From: Curtobacterium caseinilyticum
GTDB lineage: Bacteria > Actinomycetota > Actinomycetes > Actinomycetales > Microbacteriaceae
Length of the DNA stretch: 64,000 nt
Direction of reading: 5' to 3'
NCBI RefSeq assembly: GCF_030363035.1
Contig: NZ_JAUCMN010000003.1
Location: 1-64,000, forward strand
The notes under the pieces are model-generated. The model was not told where the DNA came from, did not search any database, and saw only the letters and a program-made list of their open reading frames with translations. Both the position numbers and the translations under genes were made by a program. Positions 27,412 through 39,332 of the stretch are shown piece after piece. Numbering within the stretch: position 1 is the stretch's first letter; every line of letters starts with the position of its first letter.

Positions 27412-27522
27412 AGGAAGTCCCCCAGGAAGTCTCCCGGGCAGTCCCCCAGGAAGCCTCCCGGGCAGTCCCCCAGGAAGCCTCCCGGGAAGCCCCCCAGGAA
27501 GTCTCCCGGGCAGTCCCCCAGG
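27412..27522. repeat. four exact-length 24-bp tandem repeats
   Basis: Units start at 27423, 27447, 27471 and 27495, each 24 bp on the pattern CAGGAAGYCTCCCGGGCAGTCCCC split around its centre. Partial units flank both ends. The array fills the gap between the stop of the hydrolase gene and the PBP start, and would be transcribed with them. Each unit contains an internal CCCGGG. No gene. Confidence 0.85.
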
Positions 27523-27539
27523 CTCGTCGTCCGGCTCGA

Positions 27540-29015
27540 TCAGTCGCGCGGTTGCAGGTCCTGGGGCCGCAGCAGGTACATGTCCGGCGCGGTGCGGGGG
27601 CCGTTCCCGCCGCCCTCGCCACGACGGGCCTGGTGGCGGACGAGGTCACCGCGACCGACGGCGATGAGCGCGACGTCGTGCAGCGACGCCGTGCCGGGCT
27701 TCAGGTAGTCGTTGTGCCCCACCGGCCGCCGGAAGACCCCCTCGCCCGGCGCGGCGGTGTCCGCGGACAGGTCGAGCACCGTCGACCCGAACCCCGGCGA
27801 CCCCGGATCGGTGCCGAAGTACCCCGACCCCGCGATGGGGTCGCTGTGGGCGTCGCCGACGTAGACCTGGCCTGTGTGCACGGCCAGCTCGGACGCCGTA
27901 CGCACGTCGCTGCCGGGCGAGCCGAGCACGGTGAGCGAATCGGCCTGCATCCGTCCGGAGGACAGCGCCATGAGCGCGGTGGTGGAGCCGTAGGAGTGCG
28001 CGACGACGTTCAGCCGCGGTCGGTCGGCGCCGCGCACGGCGTCGAGGCCGTCGACGACCCGCTCGAGCCGTTCCGCACCCGTCTGCGCCAGGCCGAGCGA
28101 CAGGATGTTCGACATGTCCGGCGTCCGGTAGCCCATCCACGCCAGGACGGCCCCGGTCCCCGCGTCCGCTCCGGTCCGGCTCGCGGCGAGCGCCGACACG
28201 GCCGCCTGCTCGTCGTACAGGTCGCTCGCGGTGTCGGTGAAGTCGTGCATCTGCCCGGTCACCGTGAAGAACATCCCGGGGACCACCACCGTGACGTCCC
28301 GGGCCGTGCCGAGGTCCCCGACCGCGATCGCGGCCCGACCCGCACCGCGGGTGTCGAGCACGACCAGGGACCGCGCTGCCTGGCCGGGCTCGGTCGCCAA
28401 CGCGGCGCGGACCTGGCCGAGCATCGCGGCCCGTGCGGCGTCGGTCGCGGCGTCGGCATCGGCGTCGGTCTCGGTGGCGGCCTCGGCGTCGGAGAGCTCG
28501 GTCGCGAGGGCGACGCGGTTGGCGCGGTCGCGGACCTCGAACGGCACGCCGTCGAGGTTGCCGACCACCGAGGGGGCGAGGGTCACGAGACGCTCCCGCG
28601 TGTCCGCGGTCAGACCGCCCCACCACGCGGCGACGTCGACCCCCGTCGGCGGGTGGTCCTGGGCGGTGGCGAGGACGCGACCGTCACGGCCGGCGCGGTC
28701 GAGGTCCACGCGGTCGACGGCGACGAGGTCCACCAGGAACGCACGGCCTCGTGCCCGTGCGAGCGTGTCGAGGTCGACGGCGTCGCGACCGAGATCGGTG
28801 GTCGAGAGTCCGGGGACGACCCGCGCGGCGTCCGCCGACCCTGCGACGGCCGCGGCCGGGACGACGGCGGGCGAAGCCGCGACGACCGCGGGCGGGACGA
28901 CGGCGGGCGAAGCCGCGACGACCACGGTCGGGACGACGGCGGGCGCGGCGGGGGCCTCGACCACTCCGAGCGAGTGCATCGAGGCGGTGAGCAGGGCCGC
29001 AGCGATGAGCAGCAA
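27540..29015 (-). CDS. secreted-type alpha/beta hydrolase (DUF1023 family)
   Basis: 491 residues. The hydrolase core holds [17 protein letters not shown], a nucleophile elbow with Ala in place of the first Gly of GxSxG. Preceding are [19 protein letters not shown] and a [15 protein letters not shown] segment, as in actinobacterial DUF1023 (Abhydrolase_8) proteins. A hydrophobic N-terminus (first 17 residues) suggests export. Residues about 25-55 are a PAVVPxVVAAS repeat encoded by a direct DNA duplication (about 28858-28940). The start is taken as TTG at 29015 behind GGGGGAG; an internal ATG at codon 13 is an alternative. Probably a secreted esterase or lipase; substrate unknown. Confidence 0.82.
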   Translation of the reverse strand: MLLIAAALLTASMHSLGVVEAPAAPAVVPTVVVAASPAVVPPAVVAASPAVVPAAAVAGSADAARVVPGLSTTDLGRDAVDLDTLARARGRAFLVDLVAVDRVDLDRAGRDGRVLATAQDHPPTGVDVAAWWGGLTADTRERLVTLAPSVVGNLDGVPFEVRDRANRVALATELSDAEAATETDADADAATDAARAAMLGQVRAALATEPGQAARSLVVLDTRGAGRAAIAVGDLGTARDVTVVVPGMFFTVTGQMHDFTDTASDLYDEQAAVSALAASRTGADAGTGAVLAWMGYRTPDMSNILSLGLAQTGAERLERVVDGLDAVRGADRPRLNVVAHSYGSTTALMALSSGRMQADSLTVLGSPGSDVRTASELAVHTGQVYVGDAHSDPIAGSGYFGTDPGSPGFGSTVLDLSADTAAPGEGVFRRPVGHNDYLKPGTASLHDVALIAVGRGDLVRHQARRGEGGGNGPRTAPDMYLLRPQDLQPRD

Positions 29016-29187
29016 TCAGGTCTCCCCCGGGAAGGCCGTCTCGTCGTCCCCCTCCAGGCGACGAGTGATGCCCTCACGAGTGTATGGAGAATGCCCCCGT
29101 GCGGGGGTGCGGGGTGCAACTTGCCCCCCGGACTGGGGACACCGGCGGGCGCGTCGCGCCCGACGGACAGCGCACCCGTGTGCTGTG

Positions 29188-31578
<2,391 letters not shown>

Positions 31579-31618
31579 TCAGTTCTACCGTGCACCGCCG
31601 ACCACCGGCGCAGCGGGG

Positions 31619-32725
31619 TCAGACCGCTGCGGGGACCGCGCTGACCGTGCGGTCGATGGTGCACTGCCCGAGCACCCGGGTGCCGACGTAGACCACGGCG
31701 GTCTGCCCCGGCGCGACGCCCGACAGCGGCTCGTCGACGTCGACCACGAGCTCGCCGTCCTCGACCCGGGCGGTCGCCGGCACCGGGTCGGCGTGCGCCC
31801 GGATCTGCACGTCACAGGCGAAGGGCACCGTCGGGTCGGTCGGCGCCGTGCCGGCCCAGGTGAAGCGGGACCCGGCCATCGACCGCACGTCCAGCGCCTC
31901 CTTCGGGCCGACGACGACGGTGTTCTCCTTCGGCCGGATCTCGAGCACGAACCGGGGCTTGCCGTCCGGCGCCGGACGGCCGAGGTGCAGGCCGCGGCGC
32001 TGCCCGACGGTGTAGCCGGTCGCGCCCTCGTGCTCACCTACGACCGTGCCGTCGCGCTCCACGACCGAACCGGGAGCGGTGCCCACACGGTCCGCGAGCC
32101 AGCCACGGGTGTCGCCGTCGGGGATGAAGCAGATGTCGTAGGAGTCGGGCTTCTGCGCGACCGTGAGCCCACGTGCCGCCGCCTCGGCGCGGACCTCGTC
32201 CTTCGACGGGGTCACGCCGAGCGGGAACATCGCGTGCTCGAGCTGCTCGGCCGTCAGCACGCCGAGCACGTACGACTGGTCCTTCGCCCACGCAGCCGAC
32301 CGGTGCAGTTCGCGTGCGCCGTCCGCACCCGTGACGATCGAGGCGTAGTGCCCGGTGCAGACGGCGTCGAAGCCGAGTGCGAGCGCCTTCTCGAGCAGCG
32401 CCGCGAACTTGATCCGCTCGTTGCAGCGCATGCACGGGTTCGGCGTCCGGCCGGCCTGGTACTCGGCGACGAAGTCGTCGACGACGTCCTCCTTGAACCG
32501 CGCCGAGAAGTCCCACACGTAGTACGGGATCCCGAGTGCCGACGCCGCGCGCTGGGCGTCCATCGAGTCCTCGATCGTGCAGCACCCGCGGCTGCCCGTG
32601 CGCAGGGTGCCCGGCATCCGGCTGAGCGCCAGGTGCACGCCCACCACGTCGTGCCCGGCGTCCACGGCCCGCGCCGCGGCGACCGCCGAATCGACCCCAC
32701 CGCTCATGGCCGCAAGTACACGCAT
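31619..32725 (-). CDS. mnmA: tRNA 2-thiouridylase MnmA
   Basis: 368 residues. The PP-loop is SGGVDSA (8-14). Catalytic cysteines are Cys98 in [14 protein letters not shown] and Cys199 in [11 protein letters not shown]; the latter matches the E. coli position. It adenylates and thiolates U34 of Lys, Glu and Gln tRNAs. The ATG at 32725 lies 6 nt behind a TACCCT box. A long in-frame extension upstream would overlap the divergent MFS gene and is rejected. Confidence 0.97.
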   Translation of the reverse strand: MRVLAAMSGGVDSAVAAARAVDAGHDVVGVHLALSRMPGTLRTGSRGCCTIEDSMDAQRAASALGIPYYVWDFSARFKEDVVDDFVAEYQAGRTPNPCMRCNERIKFAALLEKALALGFDAVCTGHYASIVTGADGARELHRSAAWAKDQSYVLGVLTAEQLEHAMFPLGVTPSKDEVRAEAAARGLTVAQKPDSYDICFIPDGDTRGWLADRVGTAPGSVVERDGTVVGEHEGATGYTVGQRRGLHLGRPAPDGKPRFVLEIRPKENTVVVGPKEALDVRSMAGSRFTWAGTAPTDPTVPFACDVQIRAHADPVPATARVEDGELVVDVDEPLSGVAPGQTAVVYVGTRVLGQCTIDRTVSAVPAAV

Positions 32726-32731
32726 GCATCC

Positions 32732-32737
32732 AGGGTA
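32732..32737 (-). promoter_or_regulatory. -10 box of leaderless mnmA transcript
   Basis: TACCCT, 6 nt (GGATGC) before the mnmA ATG, within the 52-bp divergent gap to the MFS gene. Confidence 0.6.
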
Positions 32738-32763
32738 AGCGCATCCCACGACGACGCCGGGCG

Positions 32764-32769
32764 TACCGT
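32764..32769 (+). promoter_or_regulatory. -10 box of leaderless MFS transcript
   Basis: TACCGT with 8 nt to the ATG at 32778. It supports that ATG over a TTG at 32769, which would overlap the box. Confidence 0.55.
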
Positions 32770-32777
32770 TGCCCGCG

Positions 32778-34073
32778 ATGACCAGCACCACGAACGACGC
32801 CTTCGACCGCCGCGGCGTCCTGCTGTCCGGGTTCCTGCCCGCGGCCCTCTTCGCGATCGGCGAGGGGGCGATCATCCCGATCATCCCGATCGCTGCCGAC
32901 TCCCTCGGCGCGAGCCTGGCCTTCGCGGGCTTCGTCGCCGCGCTCATCCTGGTCGGCGAGCTCATCGGCGACGTGCCGTCGGGCGTCGTCGTCGGTCGGA
33001 TCGGCGAGCGCAACGCGATGATCGGCGCCGCGGTCGTGTCCGTCGTCGGCCTGCTGGTCTGCGTGGTGGCCCCGGACGCCTGGGTGCTCGCGGTCGGGGT
33101 GTTCCTGGTGGGCGTCTCGACGGCGGTCTTCGCGCTCGCCCGGCACGCGTACATGACGACCGCGATCCCACTGGCGATCCGGGCCCGGGCGCTGTCGAGC
33201 CTCGGCGGCGTCTTCCGGTTCGGCTACTTCGTCGGTCCGTTCGTCTCCGCCGGCGTCGTCCACCTCACCGGTACGACGCAGAGCGCCTTCTGGATCCACG
33301 TCGTCTGCTGCCTGGCGGCGGCGGTCGTGCTCCTCGTGCTGCGCGACCCCGCGACGGGCGCACGCGGTCTGCGGATGCCGAACCGCGCCTCCCGGCCTGC
33401 CACAGACGACCGCACCGACCCGACCGAGCCGCCCGCGGACACGGGTGCGCAGTTCGTGCAGCAGGAGGCGCACGGCCTGTTCCGGACGCTCCGCGACAAC
33501 CGAGCCGTCCTCGCTCGGCTCGGCAGCGGCGCGGCGCTCATCGGCGCGCTCCGCGCCGGGCGGCAGGTCATCCTGCCGCTCTGGGCGGTCAGCGTGGGGT
33601 TGGACGATGCCTCGGCGGCGCTCGTCATCGGCATCGCGGGAGCCGTCGACTTCGCGCTGTTCTACACGAGCGGGCAGATCATGGACCGCTGGGGCCGACT
33701 GGCCAGCGCGCTGCCGTGCATGCTCGGTCTCGCGGTCAGCTACTTCCTGCTCGCGTGGAGCGGCCACCTCGACGCGAGGGTCGGCTGGTTCGTCGGCATC
33801 GCCGTCGGCATGTCCCTGGCGAACGGCGTCGGCAGCGGGATCCTCATGACGCTCGGCGCCGACCTGGCACCGCGGGGCAACCCGGCGCCGTTCCTCGGGG
33901 CGTGGCGCTTCACGGGCGACTTCGGGTCCGCGGCGGCACCCCTGGTCATCTCCGGTGTCACCGCCGTCGCGTCGCTGGCGCTCGCGAGCGGGGTGATGGG
34001 CGTGCTCGGCCTGGTCGGTGCGGGCGTGCTGCTCCGGTACGTCCCCCGGTACCTGCCACGCCGTCTGCGGTGA
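32778..34073 (+). CDS. MFS transporter
   Basis: 431 residues with twelve hydrophobic helices in two halves joined by a charged loop (about 200-235). The first helix pair contains [20 protein letters not shown], and the loop 2-3 motif reads [20 protein letters not shown], the MFS motif A. Drug or metabolite efflux is likely but the substrate is not visible. Divergent from mnmA. Confidence 0.9.
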   Translation: MTSTTNDAFDRRGVLLSGFLPAALFAIGEGAIIPIIPIAADSLGASLAFAGFVAALILVGELIGDVPSGVVVGRIGERNAMIGAAVVSVVGLLVCVVAPDAWVLAVGVFLVGVSTAVFALARHAYMTTAIPLAIRARALSSLGGVFRFGYFVGPFVSAGVVHLTGTTQSAFWIHVVCCLAAAVVLLVLRDPATGARGLRMPNRASRPATDDRTDPTEPPADTGAQFVQQEAHGLFRTLRDNRAVLARLGSGAALIGALRAGRQVILPLWAVSVGLDDASAALVIGIAGAVDFALFYTSGQIMDRWGRLASALPCMLGLAVSYFLLAWSGHLDARVGWFVGIAVGMSLANGVGSGILMTLGADLAPRGNPAPFLGAWRFTGDFGSAAAPLVISGVTAVASLALASGVMGVLGLVGAGVLLRYVPRYLPRRLR

Positions 34074-34174
34074 GCGAGGGGCGTGCGGTGCGGGTGTCGC
34101 AGCGAGCGGAGTGCGCGCCGTCGTCGGCTCGGCCTGGAGGCGCGGCTCGGCCCCGCCCCGCGCGTCGCGCTCGG

Positions 34175-34180
34175 TAGACT
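34175..34180 (+). promoter_or_regulatory. -10 box of tRNA-Leu
   Basis: TAGACT lies 10 nt before the mature tRNA 5-prime end. No convincing -35 box. Confidence 0.45.
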
Positions 34181-34190
34181 GCCGCTGCTC

Positions 34191-34271
34191 GCGGGAGTGG
34201 TGGAATCGGTAGACACGCAGGATTTAGGTTCCTGTGCCCCAGGCGTGAGGGTTCGAGTCCCTCCTTCCGCA
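34191..34271 (+). tRNA. tRNA-Leu (anticodon UAG)
   Basis: A class II tRNA with acceptor GCGGGAG pairing CTTCCGC (34264-34270) and discriminator A. The anticodon stem CAGGA/TCCTG encloses loop TTTAGGT, giving anticodon TAG. There is a variable arm and a GGTTCGAGTCC T-arm. The 3-prime CCA is not encoded. It reads CUN codons, above all CUA. Confidence 0.95.
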
Positions 34272-34400
34272 CGATCGACGGCACACCGCCCGGACGCTCG
34301 GTGAAGTCACACCAGCGACGGATGGCCGTGCGCGCACCGGGCGGTACCCTCGTCCCGCGGGAGTCTTCCCCGTGCCGCCGCCTCCACGACCGGAAGAACC

Positions 34401-35129
34401 ATGCACTCCGTCGCTCTCGCCCTGATCCCCTGGCTGGATCCGCAGTACATCCTCGACCACTTCGGGGCGATCGCCGTGCTCGTCGTCTGCGGCATCGTCT
34501 TCGCCGAGACCGGCCTGCTCATCGGCTTCGTCTTCCCCGGCGACAGTCTGCTCGTCATCACCGGCCTCTTCGCCTTCGACCGCGGCGGTTCGATCGGCGG
34601 CATCCCGATCTGGGTCGCGGCACTGATGATCGGCGCCGCCGCGTTCCTCGGCGGCGAACTCGGGTACTACATCGGCAAGAAGGCCGGTCCGCCGATCTTC
34701 GAGCGCAAGGAGAGCGGGCTCTTCTCGAAGGAGAACGTCGACCGCACCAACGCGTTCTTCCACCGCTTCGGGCCGCTCGCCGTCATCCTCGCCCGGTTCG
34801 TCCCCGTCGTGCGCACCTTCGCGCCGATCGCGGCGGGCGTCGGGAAGATGAACTACAAGAAGTACTCGCTGTACAACGCGATCGGCGCCGTGATCTGGGG
34901 CGTCGGGGTGACCTTCCTCGGGTACGTCCTCGGCTACATCCCGCCGATCGCGTACGTCGTGCGCAACTACATCGACGTGATCCTCATCCTCGCGGTGCTC
35001 GTCACGGTCGTCCCGGCGGGGCTGCACTACTGGCGCACCGCGCGGAAGGCGAAGCACGCCGCGGAGGCAGAGCACGCCGCGGTCGAGCAGCGCCCCGCCG
35101 ACGGCACCGCCCGGCCCGCCGAGCACTAG
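34401..35129 (+). CDS. DedA family membrane protein
   Basis: 242 residues. DedA/VTT-domain hallmarks are FAETGLLIGFVFPGDSLLV near the N-terminus, GGELGYYIGKKAG, and the conserved FGPLAVILARFVPVVRTFAP with its essential basic residues. Five to six membrane segments and an Ala/Glu-rich cytoplasmic tail. The family includes undecaprenyl-phosphate or other lipid flippases needed for envelope homeostasis; which lipid this one moves is unknown. A weak GGAAG site precedes the ATG. Confidence 0.93.
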   Translation: MHSVALALIPWLDPQYILDHFGAIAVLVVCGIVFAETGLLIGFVFPGDSLLVITGLFAFDRGGSIGGIPIWVAALMIGAAAFLGGELGYYIGKKAGPPIFERKESGLFSKENVDRTNAFFHRFGPLAVILARFVPVVRTFAPIAAGVGKMNYKKYSLYNAIGAVIWGVGVTFLGYVLGYIPPIAYVVRNYIDVILILAVLVTVVPAGLHYWRTARKAKHAAEAEHAAVEQRPADGTARPAEH

Positions 35130-35176
35130 GCCGCCCGGCGCGAGCGCGTCGCTCCACGCGAGACGCCCCGGAACCG

Positions 35177-35208
35177 ACGAGACGCCCCCGGAACCGGGGG
35201 CGTCTCGT
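35177..35208. terminator. bidirectional terminator between DedA and rdgB
   Basis: A perfect 15-bp stem (35177-35191 with 35194-35208) with an AA loop lies between convergent genes. Confidence 0.85.
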
Positions 35209-35255
35209 GCGTTCGGGGGCGTGCGGACGGGGTCGTGCGCGCCCGCCCTGCCTGC

Positions 35256-35849
35256 TCAGACCCCGAAGTACTCCCGCACGATCGGGGCGATCCCGCGGAA
35301 CGCCTTCGACCGGTGCGACAGCGCGTTCTTCTCGTCGCGTGTCAGCTGCGCCGCCGACCCCTCGGCGTCGTCCGGGTGGAAGACCGGGTCGTACCCGTGT
35401 CCGCCGTCGCCGACCGGCTCGGTCAGGACCTCGCCGTTCCACACCGCCTCGAACACGTGCTCCGTGCCGTCCGGGGTCACGAAGGCCGCCGCGCACACGA
35501 ACGCCGCGGTGCGCTCGACGACACCCTCGAGGTTCGCCAGCAGCAGGGCGGTGTTGTCGGCGTCGACCCGGGTGCCCGCGTAGCGCGCGGAGTGGATGCC
35601 CGGTGCCCCACCGAGGGCGTCGACCGCGATGCCCGAGTCGTCGGCGAGCGCCGGCAGCCCGGTGTGGGCGACCGCGGCGCGGGCCTTGATCAGGGCGTTG
35701 GCGGCGTAGGTGTCGCCGTCCTCGACCGGCTCCGGTCCGTCGTAGCCGACGAGCTCGACGCCCTCGCCGAGCGCCTCGCCGAGGATCCCGCGCAGCTCGA
35801 CGACCTTGCCCTGGTTGTGCGTCGCCAGGACGACCGTGCGCGGGGTCAC
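35256..35849 (-). CDS. rdgB: RdgB/HAM1 non-canonical purine NTP pyrophosphatase
   Basis: 197 residues with GTG start. Motifs: [27 protein letters not shown] and GGHGYDPVF, all typical of ITPase/XTPase. It hydrolyses dITP and XTP to monophosphates and keeps deaminated purines out of nucleic acids. The GTG overlaps the rph stop (GTGA), so it is translationally coupled as last gene of murI-rph-rdgB. Confidence 0.96.
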   Translation of the reverse strand: MTPRTVVLATHNQGKVVELRGILGEALGEGVELVGYDGPEPVEDGDTYAANALIKARAAVAHTGLPALADDSGIAVDALGGAPGIHSARYAGTRVDADNTALLLANLEGVVERTAAFVCAAAFVTPDGTEHVFEAVWNGEVLTEPVGDGGHGYDPVFHPDDAEGSAAQLTRDEKNALSHRSKAFRGIAPIVREYFGV

Positions 35850-36580
35850 GAGGACAGCCCCAGCACCTCGCGCTGGATCGCCGCGAGCGAGCGGTTGCCC
35901 GCGAGCCCGAGGTCGAGCAGCGTGTCCAGCTCCGCACGGTCGAACGGGGCGTGCTCGGCGGTGCCCTGCACCTCGATGAACTTCCCCGACCCGGTCGTGA
36001 CGATGTTCATGTCGGTGTCGGCCGCGGAGTCCTCGGTGTACGCCAGGTCGAGCATCGGCTCGCCCTTGACGATGCCGACCGAGATGGCCTGCACGCTGTC
36101 GGTGAGCGGCGTCGCCTTCTTCGCGATGAAGCCCTTGTCCCGCCCCCACTCGATCGCGTCGGCCATGGCCACGTAGGCGCCCGTGATCGACGCGGTGCGG
36201 GTCCCGCCGTCGGCCTGCAGCACGTCGCAGTCGAGCACGAGCGTGTTCTCGCCGAGGCCCTTCATGTCGACGACCGCGCGGAGCGACCGTCCGATGAGCC
36301 GCGAGATCTCGTGGGTCCGACCGCCGACCTTGCCCTTGATGGACTCGCGCTGCATGCGCTCGTTCGTCGACCGCGGCAGCATCGAGTACTCCGCCGTCAC
36401 CCACCCGGTGCCCTTGCCGGCCATCCACCGTGGGACGCCGTTCGTGAAGGACGCCGTGCACAGCACCTTCGTGCCGCCGAACGAGATGAGCGCGCTGCCC
36501 TCGGCCTGCGTGCTCCACCCCCGCTCGATGCTGACCGGACGGTGGTCGGTGGCGCTGCGGCCGTCGATGCGGGTGCTCAT
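35846..36580 (-). CDS. rph: ribonuclease PH
   Basis: 244 residues, full length. Typical segments are [36 protein letters not shown] and [20 protein letters not shown]. It is a phosphorolytic 3-prime exonuclease that trims tRNA precursors. Both ends overlap neighbours by four bases (ATGA with murI, GTGA with rdgB). Confidence 0.98.
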   Translation of the reverse strand: MSTRIDGRSATDHRPVSIERGWSTQAEGSALISFGGTKVLCTASFTNGVPRWMAGKGTGWVTAEYSMLPRSTNERMQRESIKGKVGGRTHEISRLIGRSLRAVVDMKGLGENTLVLDCDVLQADGGTRTASITGAYVAMADAIEWGRDKGFIAKKATPLTDSVQAISVGIVKGEPMLDLAYTEDSAADTDMNIVTTGSGKFIEVQGTAEHAPFDRAELDTLLDLGLAGNRSLAAIQREVLGLSS

Positions 36581-37422
36581 GGGGTCCTTTCGGTGCGGGG
36601 CAGCGTGATCGCCCCGGTCTGGAGGTGTCCGACGCTCGAGACCTCGGGACCGAGGAAGCGCCGGGCGAGCCGGATGAAGCCGTTGTTGTCGTCACCCGTG
36701 GCCTCGAACGCGTACGTCGGCGGCTCCGGGCTGGTCCGTTCGAGCCCGTGCTCGACGAGCCGGCGGTACACGTCGTTCGCCGTCTCCTCCGCGCTCGACA
36801 CGAGCGTCACGTCCGGGCCCATCACGTACTGGATCGCGGCGGACATGAGCGGGTAGTGCGTGCAACCGAGCACGAGCGTGTCGACGTCGGCGTCGCGGAT
36901 CGGCGCGAGGTACCCGGCCGCGACCTCGCGCAGGGCCGGGGACGAGGTGTCCCCCGCCTCGACGAACTCGACGAAGCGCGGGCACGCGGCGAGCGACAGC
37001 GTGACGTCGGCGGCGACGGCGAACGCGTCCTCGTACGCCCGCGAGGCGATCGTCCCGACCGTGCCGATCACCCCGATCCGCCCGGTGCGGGTCTGCTTGA
37101 CGGCGGCGCGGGCCGCGGGCTGGATGACCTCGACGACGGGGATCCCGTACGCCTGCTCGTAGCGCTCGCGGGCATCCCGCAGCACCGCGGAGGACGCCGT
37201 GTTGCACGCGATCACGAGCGCCTTGACGCCCTGGTCGACGAGGTCGTCCATGACCTCGAGCGCGTAGCGCCGGACGTCGGCGATCGGCTTCGGCCCGTAG
37301 GGCGAGTGCAGGGTGTCACCGACGTACCGGATGCTCTCGCGCGGCAACTGGTCGATGATCGCCCGCGCCACCGTGAGCCCACCGACCCCACTGTCGAAGA
37401 CTCCGATCGGCGCATCCGTCAC
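36577..37422 (-). CDS. murI: glutamate racemase
   Basis: 281 residues with GTG start. The two catalytic cysteines are Cys73 (IACNTASS) and Cys187 (LGCTHYPL). The opening [17 protein letters not shown] is diagnostic. It makes D-glutamate for peptidoglycan. First gene of the three-gene operon. Confidence 0.98.
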   Translation of the reverse strand: MTDAPIGVFDSGVGGLTVARAIIDQLPRESIRYVGDTLHSPYGPKPIADVRRYALEVMDDLVDQGVKALVIACNTASSAVLRDARERYEQAYGIPVVEVIQPAARAAVKQTRTGRIGVIGTVGTIASRAYEDAFAVAADVTLSLAACPRFVEFVEAGDTSSPALREVAAGYLAPIRDADVDTLVLGCTHYPLMSAAIQYVMGPDVTLVSSAEETANDVYRRLVEHGLERTSPEPPTYAFEATGDDNNGFIRLARRFLGPEVSSVGHLQTGAITLPRTERTP

Positions 37423-37428
37423 CACCCC

Positions 37429-37434
37429 AGCGTA
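37429..37434 (-). promoter_or_regulatory. -10 box of leaderless murI transcript
   Basis: TACGCT, 6 nt (GGGGTG) before the murI GTG. It lies in the 114-bp divergent gap that also holds the pncB promoter. Confidence 0.6.
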
Positions 37435-37523
37435 CCCAGCCGGACCCGTCAGCAGATCGCGGACACGAGCACCGACCCGGACACGAGCACGACGCGATCC
37501 GCGCCTCCCCACCCCCGCGTCAC

Positions 37524-37529
37524 TAGTGT
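37524..37529 (+). promoter_or_regulatory. -10 box of leaderless pncB transcript
   Basis: TAGTGT, 7 nt before the GTG at 37537. Confidence 0.6.
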
Positions 37530-37536
37530 CGGTGGG

Positions 37537-38826
37537 GTGACCAGCGCGCTCCTCACGGACCAGTACGAGCTCACCATGGTGGACGCCGCCCTGAAGGACG
37601 GCACCGCCGACCGACGGTGCGTGTTCGAGGTGTTCTCCCGCCGCCTGCCCGACGGGCGCCGCTACGGCGTGGCCGCCGGCCTCGGGCGCTTCCTGACGGC
37701 ACTGGCCGAGTTCCGCTTCGGCGACGACGAGATCGGCTTCCTGCGCGACCGTCGGGTCATCGACGAGGGCACCGCCCGCTGGCTCGCCGACTACCGCTTC
37801 ACCGGCGACGTCCGCGCCTACCGCGAGGGCGAGGTGTTCTTCCCGAACTCCCCCGTCCTGCAGGTCGAGGGCACCTTCGCCGAGGCCGTCGTCCTCGAGA
37901 CCCTCGCGCTGAGCGTCTTCAACGCCGACTCCGCCATCGCCGGCGCCGCGGCCCGGATGGTCTCCGCCGCCGACGGCCGCCCCCTCGCCGAGATGGGCTC
38001 CCGCCGCACCGGCGAGTGGAACGCCGTGGCCGCCGCCCGCGCCGCCTACATCGCCGGCTTCGGCGCGACGAGCAACCTCGAGGCCGGACGCACGTGGGGC
38101 ATCCCCACGATGGGGACGGCGGCGCACGCCTTCACGCTGCTGCACGACTCCGAGGAGGCGGCGTTCCGCTCCCAGCTCGACGCCCTCGGCGACGGCACGA
38201 CGCTGCTCGTGGACACCTACGACATCGAGGCCGCGGTCGAGACCGCCGTCCGGCTGACGAACGGTCGGCTCGGCGCCGTCCGGATCGACAGCGGCGACCT
38301 GCCGAGCGTCGTCGCGTCGGTGCGCGCGCAGCTCGACCGCCTCGGCGCCCCGGCGACGAAGATCACCGTCACGAACGACCTCGACGAGTACACGATCGCC
38401 GCGCTGCGCGCCGCCCCGGTGGACTCCTACGGCGTCGGCACGAGCGTCGTCTCGGGCTCCGGGCACCCTGCGGCGGGCATGGTGTTCAAGCTCGTCGCCC
38501 ACCAGACGCCCGCGGGCGACGAGTGGGTGCCGGTCGCGAAGAAGTCCGCGGACAAGGCGTCCACCGGCGGTCGGAAGGAGGCCGGTCGACGCCTCCGCAA
38601 CGGCATCGCCACGGCGGAGGTCGTCCGCACCTCGGGCCGTGTCGGTCCCGACGAGCGGTCGCTGCTCGTCCCCGTCGTGACGCACGGCGAGGTGGACCCG
38701 GTGTTCCTCGGCGTCGCCGGCGTGGAGGCCGCACGCGCGCACCACAAGCGCGCGAAGGCCGAGCTGCCTGCCGACGCCTCGCGCATCGGTCGCGGCGACC
38801 CGGCGATCCCGACGCTCGTGGTCTGA
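37537..38826 (+). CDS. pncB: nicotinate phosphoribosyltransferase
   Basis: 429 residues. Motifs: [18 protein letters not shown] at the start, [11 protein letters not shown] in the middle, [28 protein letters not shown] and [12 protein letters not shown]. It converts nicotinate and PRPP to nicotinate mononucleotide in NAD salvage, coupled to ATP hydrolysis. GTG start. Divergent from murI and convergent with the DUF3039 gene. Confidence 0.96.
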   Translation: MTSALLTDQYELTMVDAALKDGTADRRCVFEVFSRRLPDGRRYGVAAGLGRFLTALAEFRFGDDEIGFLRDRRVIDEGTARWLADYRFTGDVRAYREGEVFFPNSPVLQVEGTFAEAVVLETLALSVFNADSAIAGAAARMVSAADGRPLAEMGSRRTGEWNAVAAARAAYIAGFGATSNLEAGRTWGIPTMGTAAHAFTLLHDSEEAAFRSQLDALGDGTTLLVDTYDIEAAVETAVRLTNGRLGAVRIDSGDLPSVVASVRAQLDRLGAPATKITVTNDLDEYTIAALRAAPVDSYGVGTSVVSGSGHPAAGMVFKLVAHQTPAGDEWVPVAKKSADKASTGGRKEAGRRLRNGIATAEVVRTSGRVGPDERSLLVPVVTHGEVDPVFLGVAGVEAARAHHKRAKAELPADASRIGRGDPAIPTLVV

Positions 38827-38831
38827 GCCGT

Positions 38832-38847
38832 CCGAGCGGCGGCTCGG
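38832..38847. terminator. short hairpin between pncB and DUF3039
   Basis: A 6-bp stem CCGAGC/GCTCGG with a 4-nt loop fills most of the 28-bp convergent gap. Confidence 0.5.
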
Positions 38848-38854
38848 GCCGGTG

Positions 38855-39115
38855 CTACTCGGCCTTCATCTTCTCGTAGATGGCCTTGCAGTCCGGGCAC
38901 ACCGGGAACTTCTCCGGGTCACGGCCGGGCACCCACTTCTTGCCGCACAGCGCCTTGACCGGCTTGCCGGACAACGCCGACTGCAGGATCTTGTCCTTCT
39001 TCACGTAGTGCGAGAACCGCTCGTGGTCACCGGGCTCGATCGCCTCTTCCTCGAGGAGCTTCTCGAGCTCGCGGTCCATCACGTCGAGGCCACCGCCGGG
39101 TTCCGTCATGCTCAT
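38855..39115 (-). CDS. DUF3039 family small protein
   Basis: 86 residues. The conserved parts are [17 protein letters not shown] and two Cys motifs: ALCGKKWVP and [12 protein letters not shown]. Three Cys are arranged as a likely zinc ribbon. DUF3039 proteins are near-universal in actinobacteria with no assigned function. The TACCCT box 6 nt upstream of the ATG suggests leaderless, probably constitutive expression. A second ATG two codons later is possible. Confidence 0.93.
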   Translation of the reverse strand: MSMTEPGGGLDVMDRELEKLLEEEAIEPGDHERFSHYVKKDKILQSALSGKPVKALCGKKWVPGRDPEKFPVCPDCKAIYEKMKAE

Positions 39116-39121
39116 GCGTCA

Positions 39122-39127
39122 AGGGTA
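39122..39127 (-). promoter_or_regulatory. -10 box of leaderless DUF3039 transcript
   Basis: TACCCT, 6 nt (TGACGC) before the ATG at 39115. Confidence 0.6.
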
Positions 39128-39148
39128 CGTCGGAGCGGACGAGGACGC

Positions 39149-39247
39149 GACGGACGGGAGGCGCGGTGCGGCGCCGCCACGCGCCTGGTGTCCCGTGACG
39201 GGCACCGGAGCACGCCCCGGGACGCCGCCACGTGCCTCCCGTCCGTC
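39149..39247 (-). terminator. branched GACGGGAGGC-type terminator after the ABC permease gene
   Basis: An outer 14-bp perfect stem (39149-39162 with 39234-39247) encloses about 70 nt with inner complementary words (TCCCGTGACGGG). It lies 86 nt beyond the ABC permease stop. It looks like the recurrent palindrome with an inserted interior. Confidence 0.65.
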
Positions 39248-39332
39248 GGACGCGTCGAGTCGGTCGCGCTGCGCTGCGCTGCGCTGCGACACGGTCGCCC
39301 TGCGCTGTGTCGCAGGCGCGGCGCTGCGTCCC

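Noticed and set aside
27412..27522. 24-bp repeats considered as a CRISPR array
   Set aside because: Units are directly abutting with no unique spacers, and no cas genes exist in the window.
22397..27667. Plus-strand open frame of about 1750 codons across gatA, gatC and the PBP gene
   Set aside because: It is the mirror of well-conserved minus-strand genes. Composition is Arg/Gly/Ala-heavy without family motifs, and the long stop-free run is a by-product of high GC.
29123..29145. GGGGTGCAACTTGCCCC-like sequence as ligA terminator
   Set aside because: The stem has a bulge and is short; I leave it unannotated.
32769..32777. TTG three codons upstream as MFS start
   Set aside because: It overlaps the -10 box TACCGT; the ATG at 32778 has the leaderless spacing.
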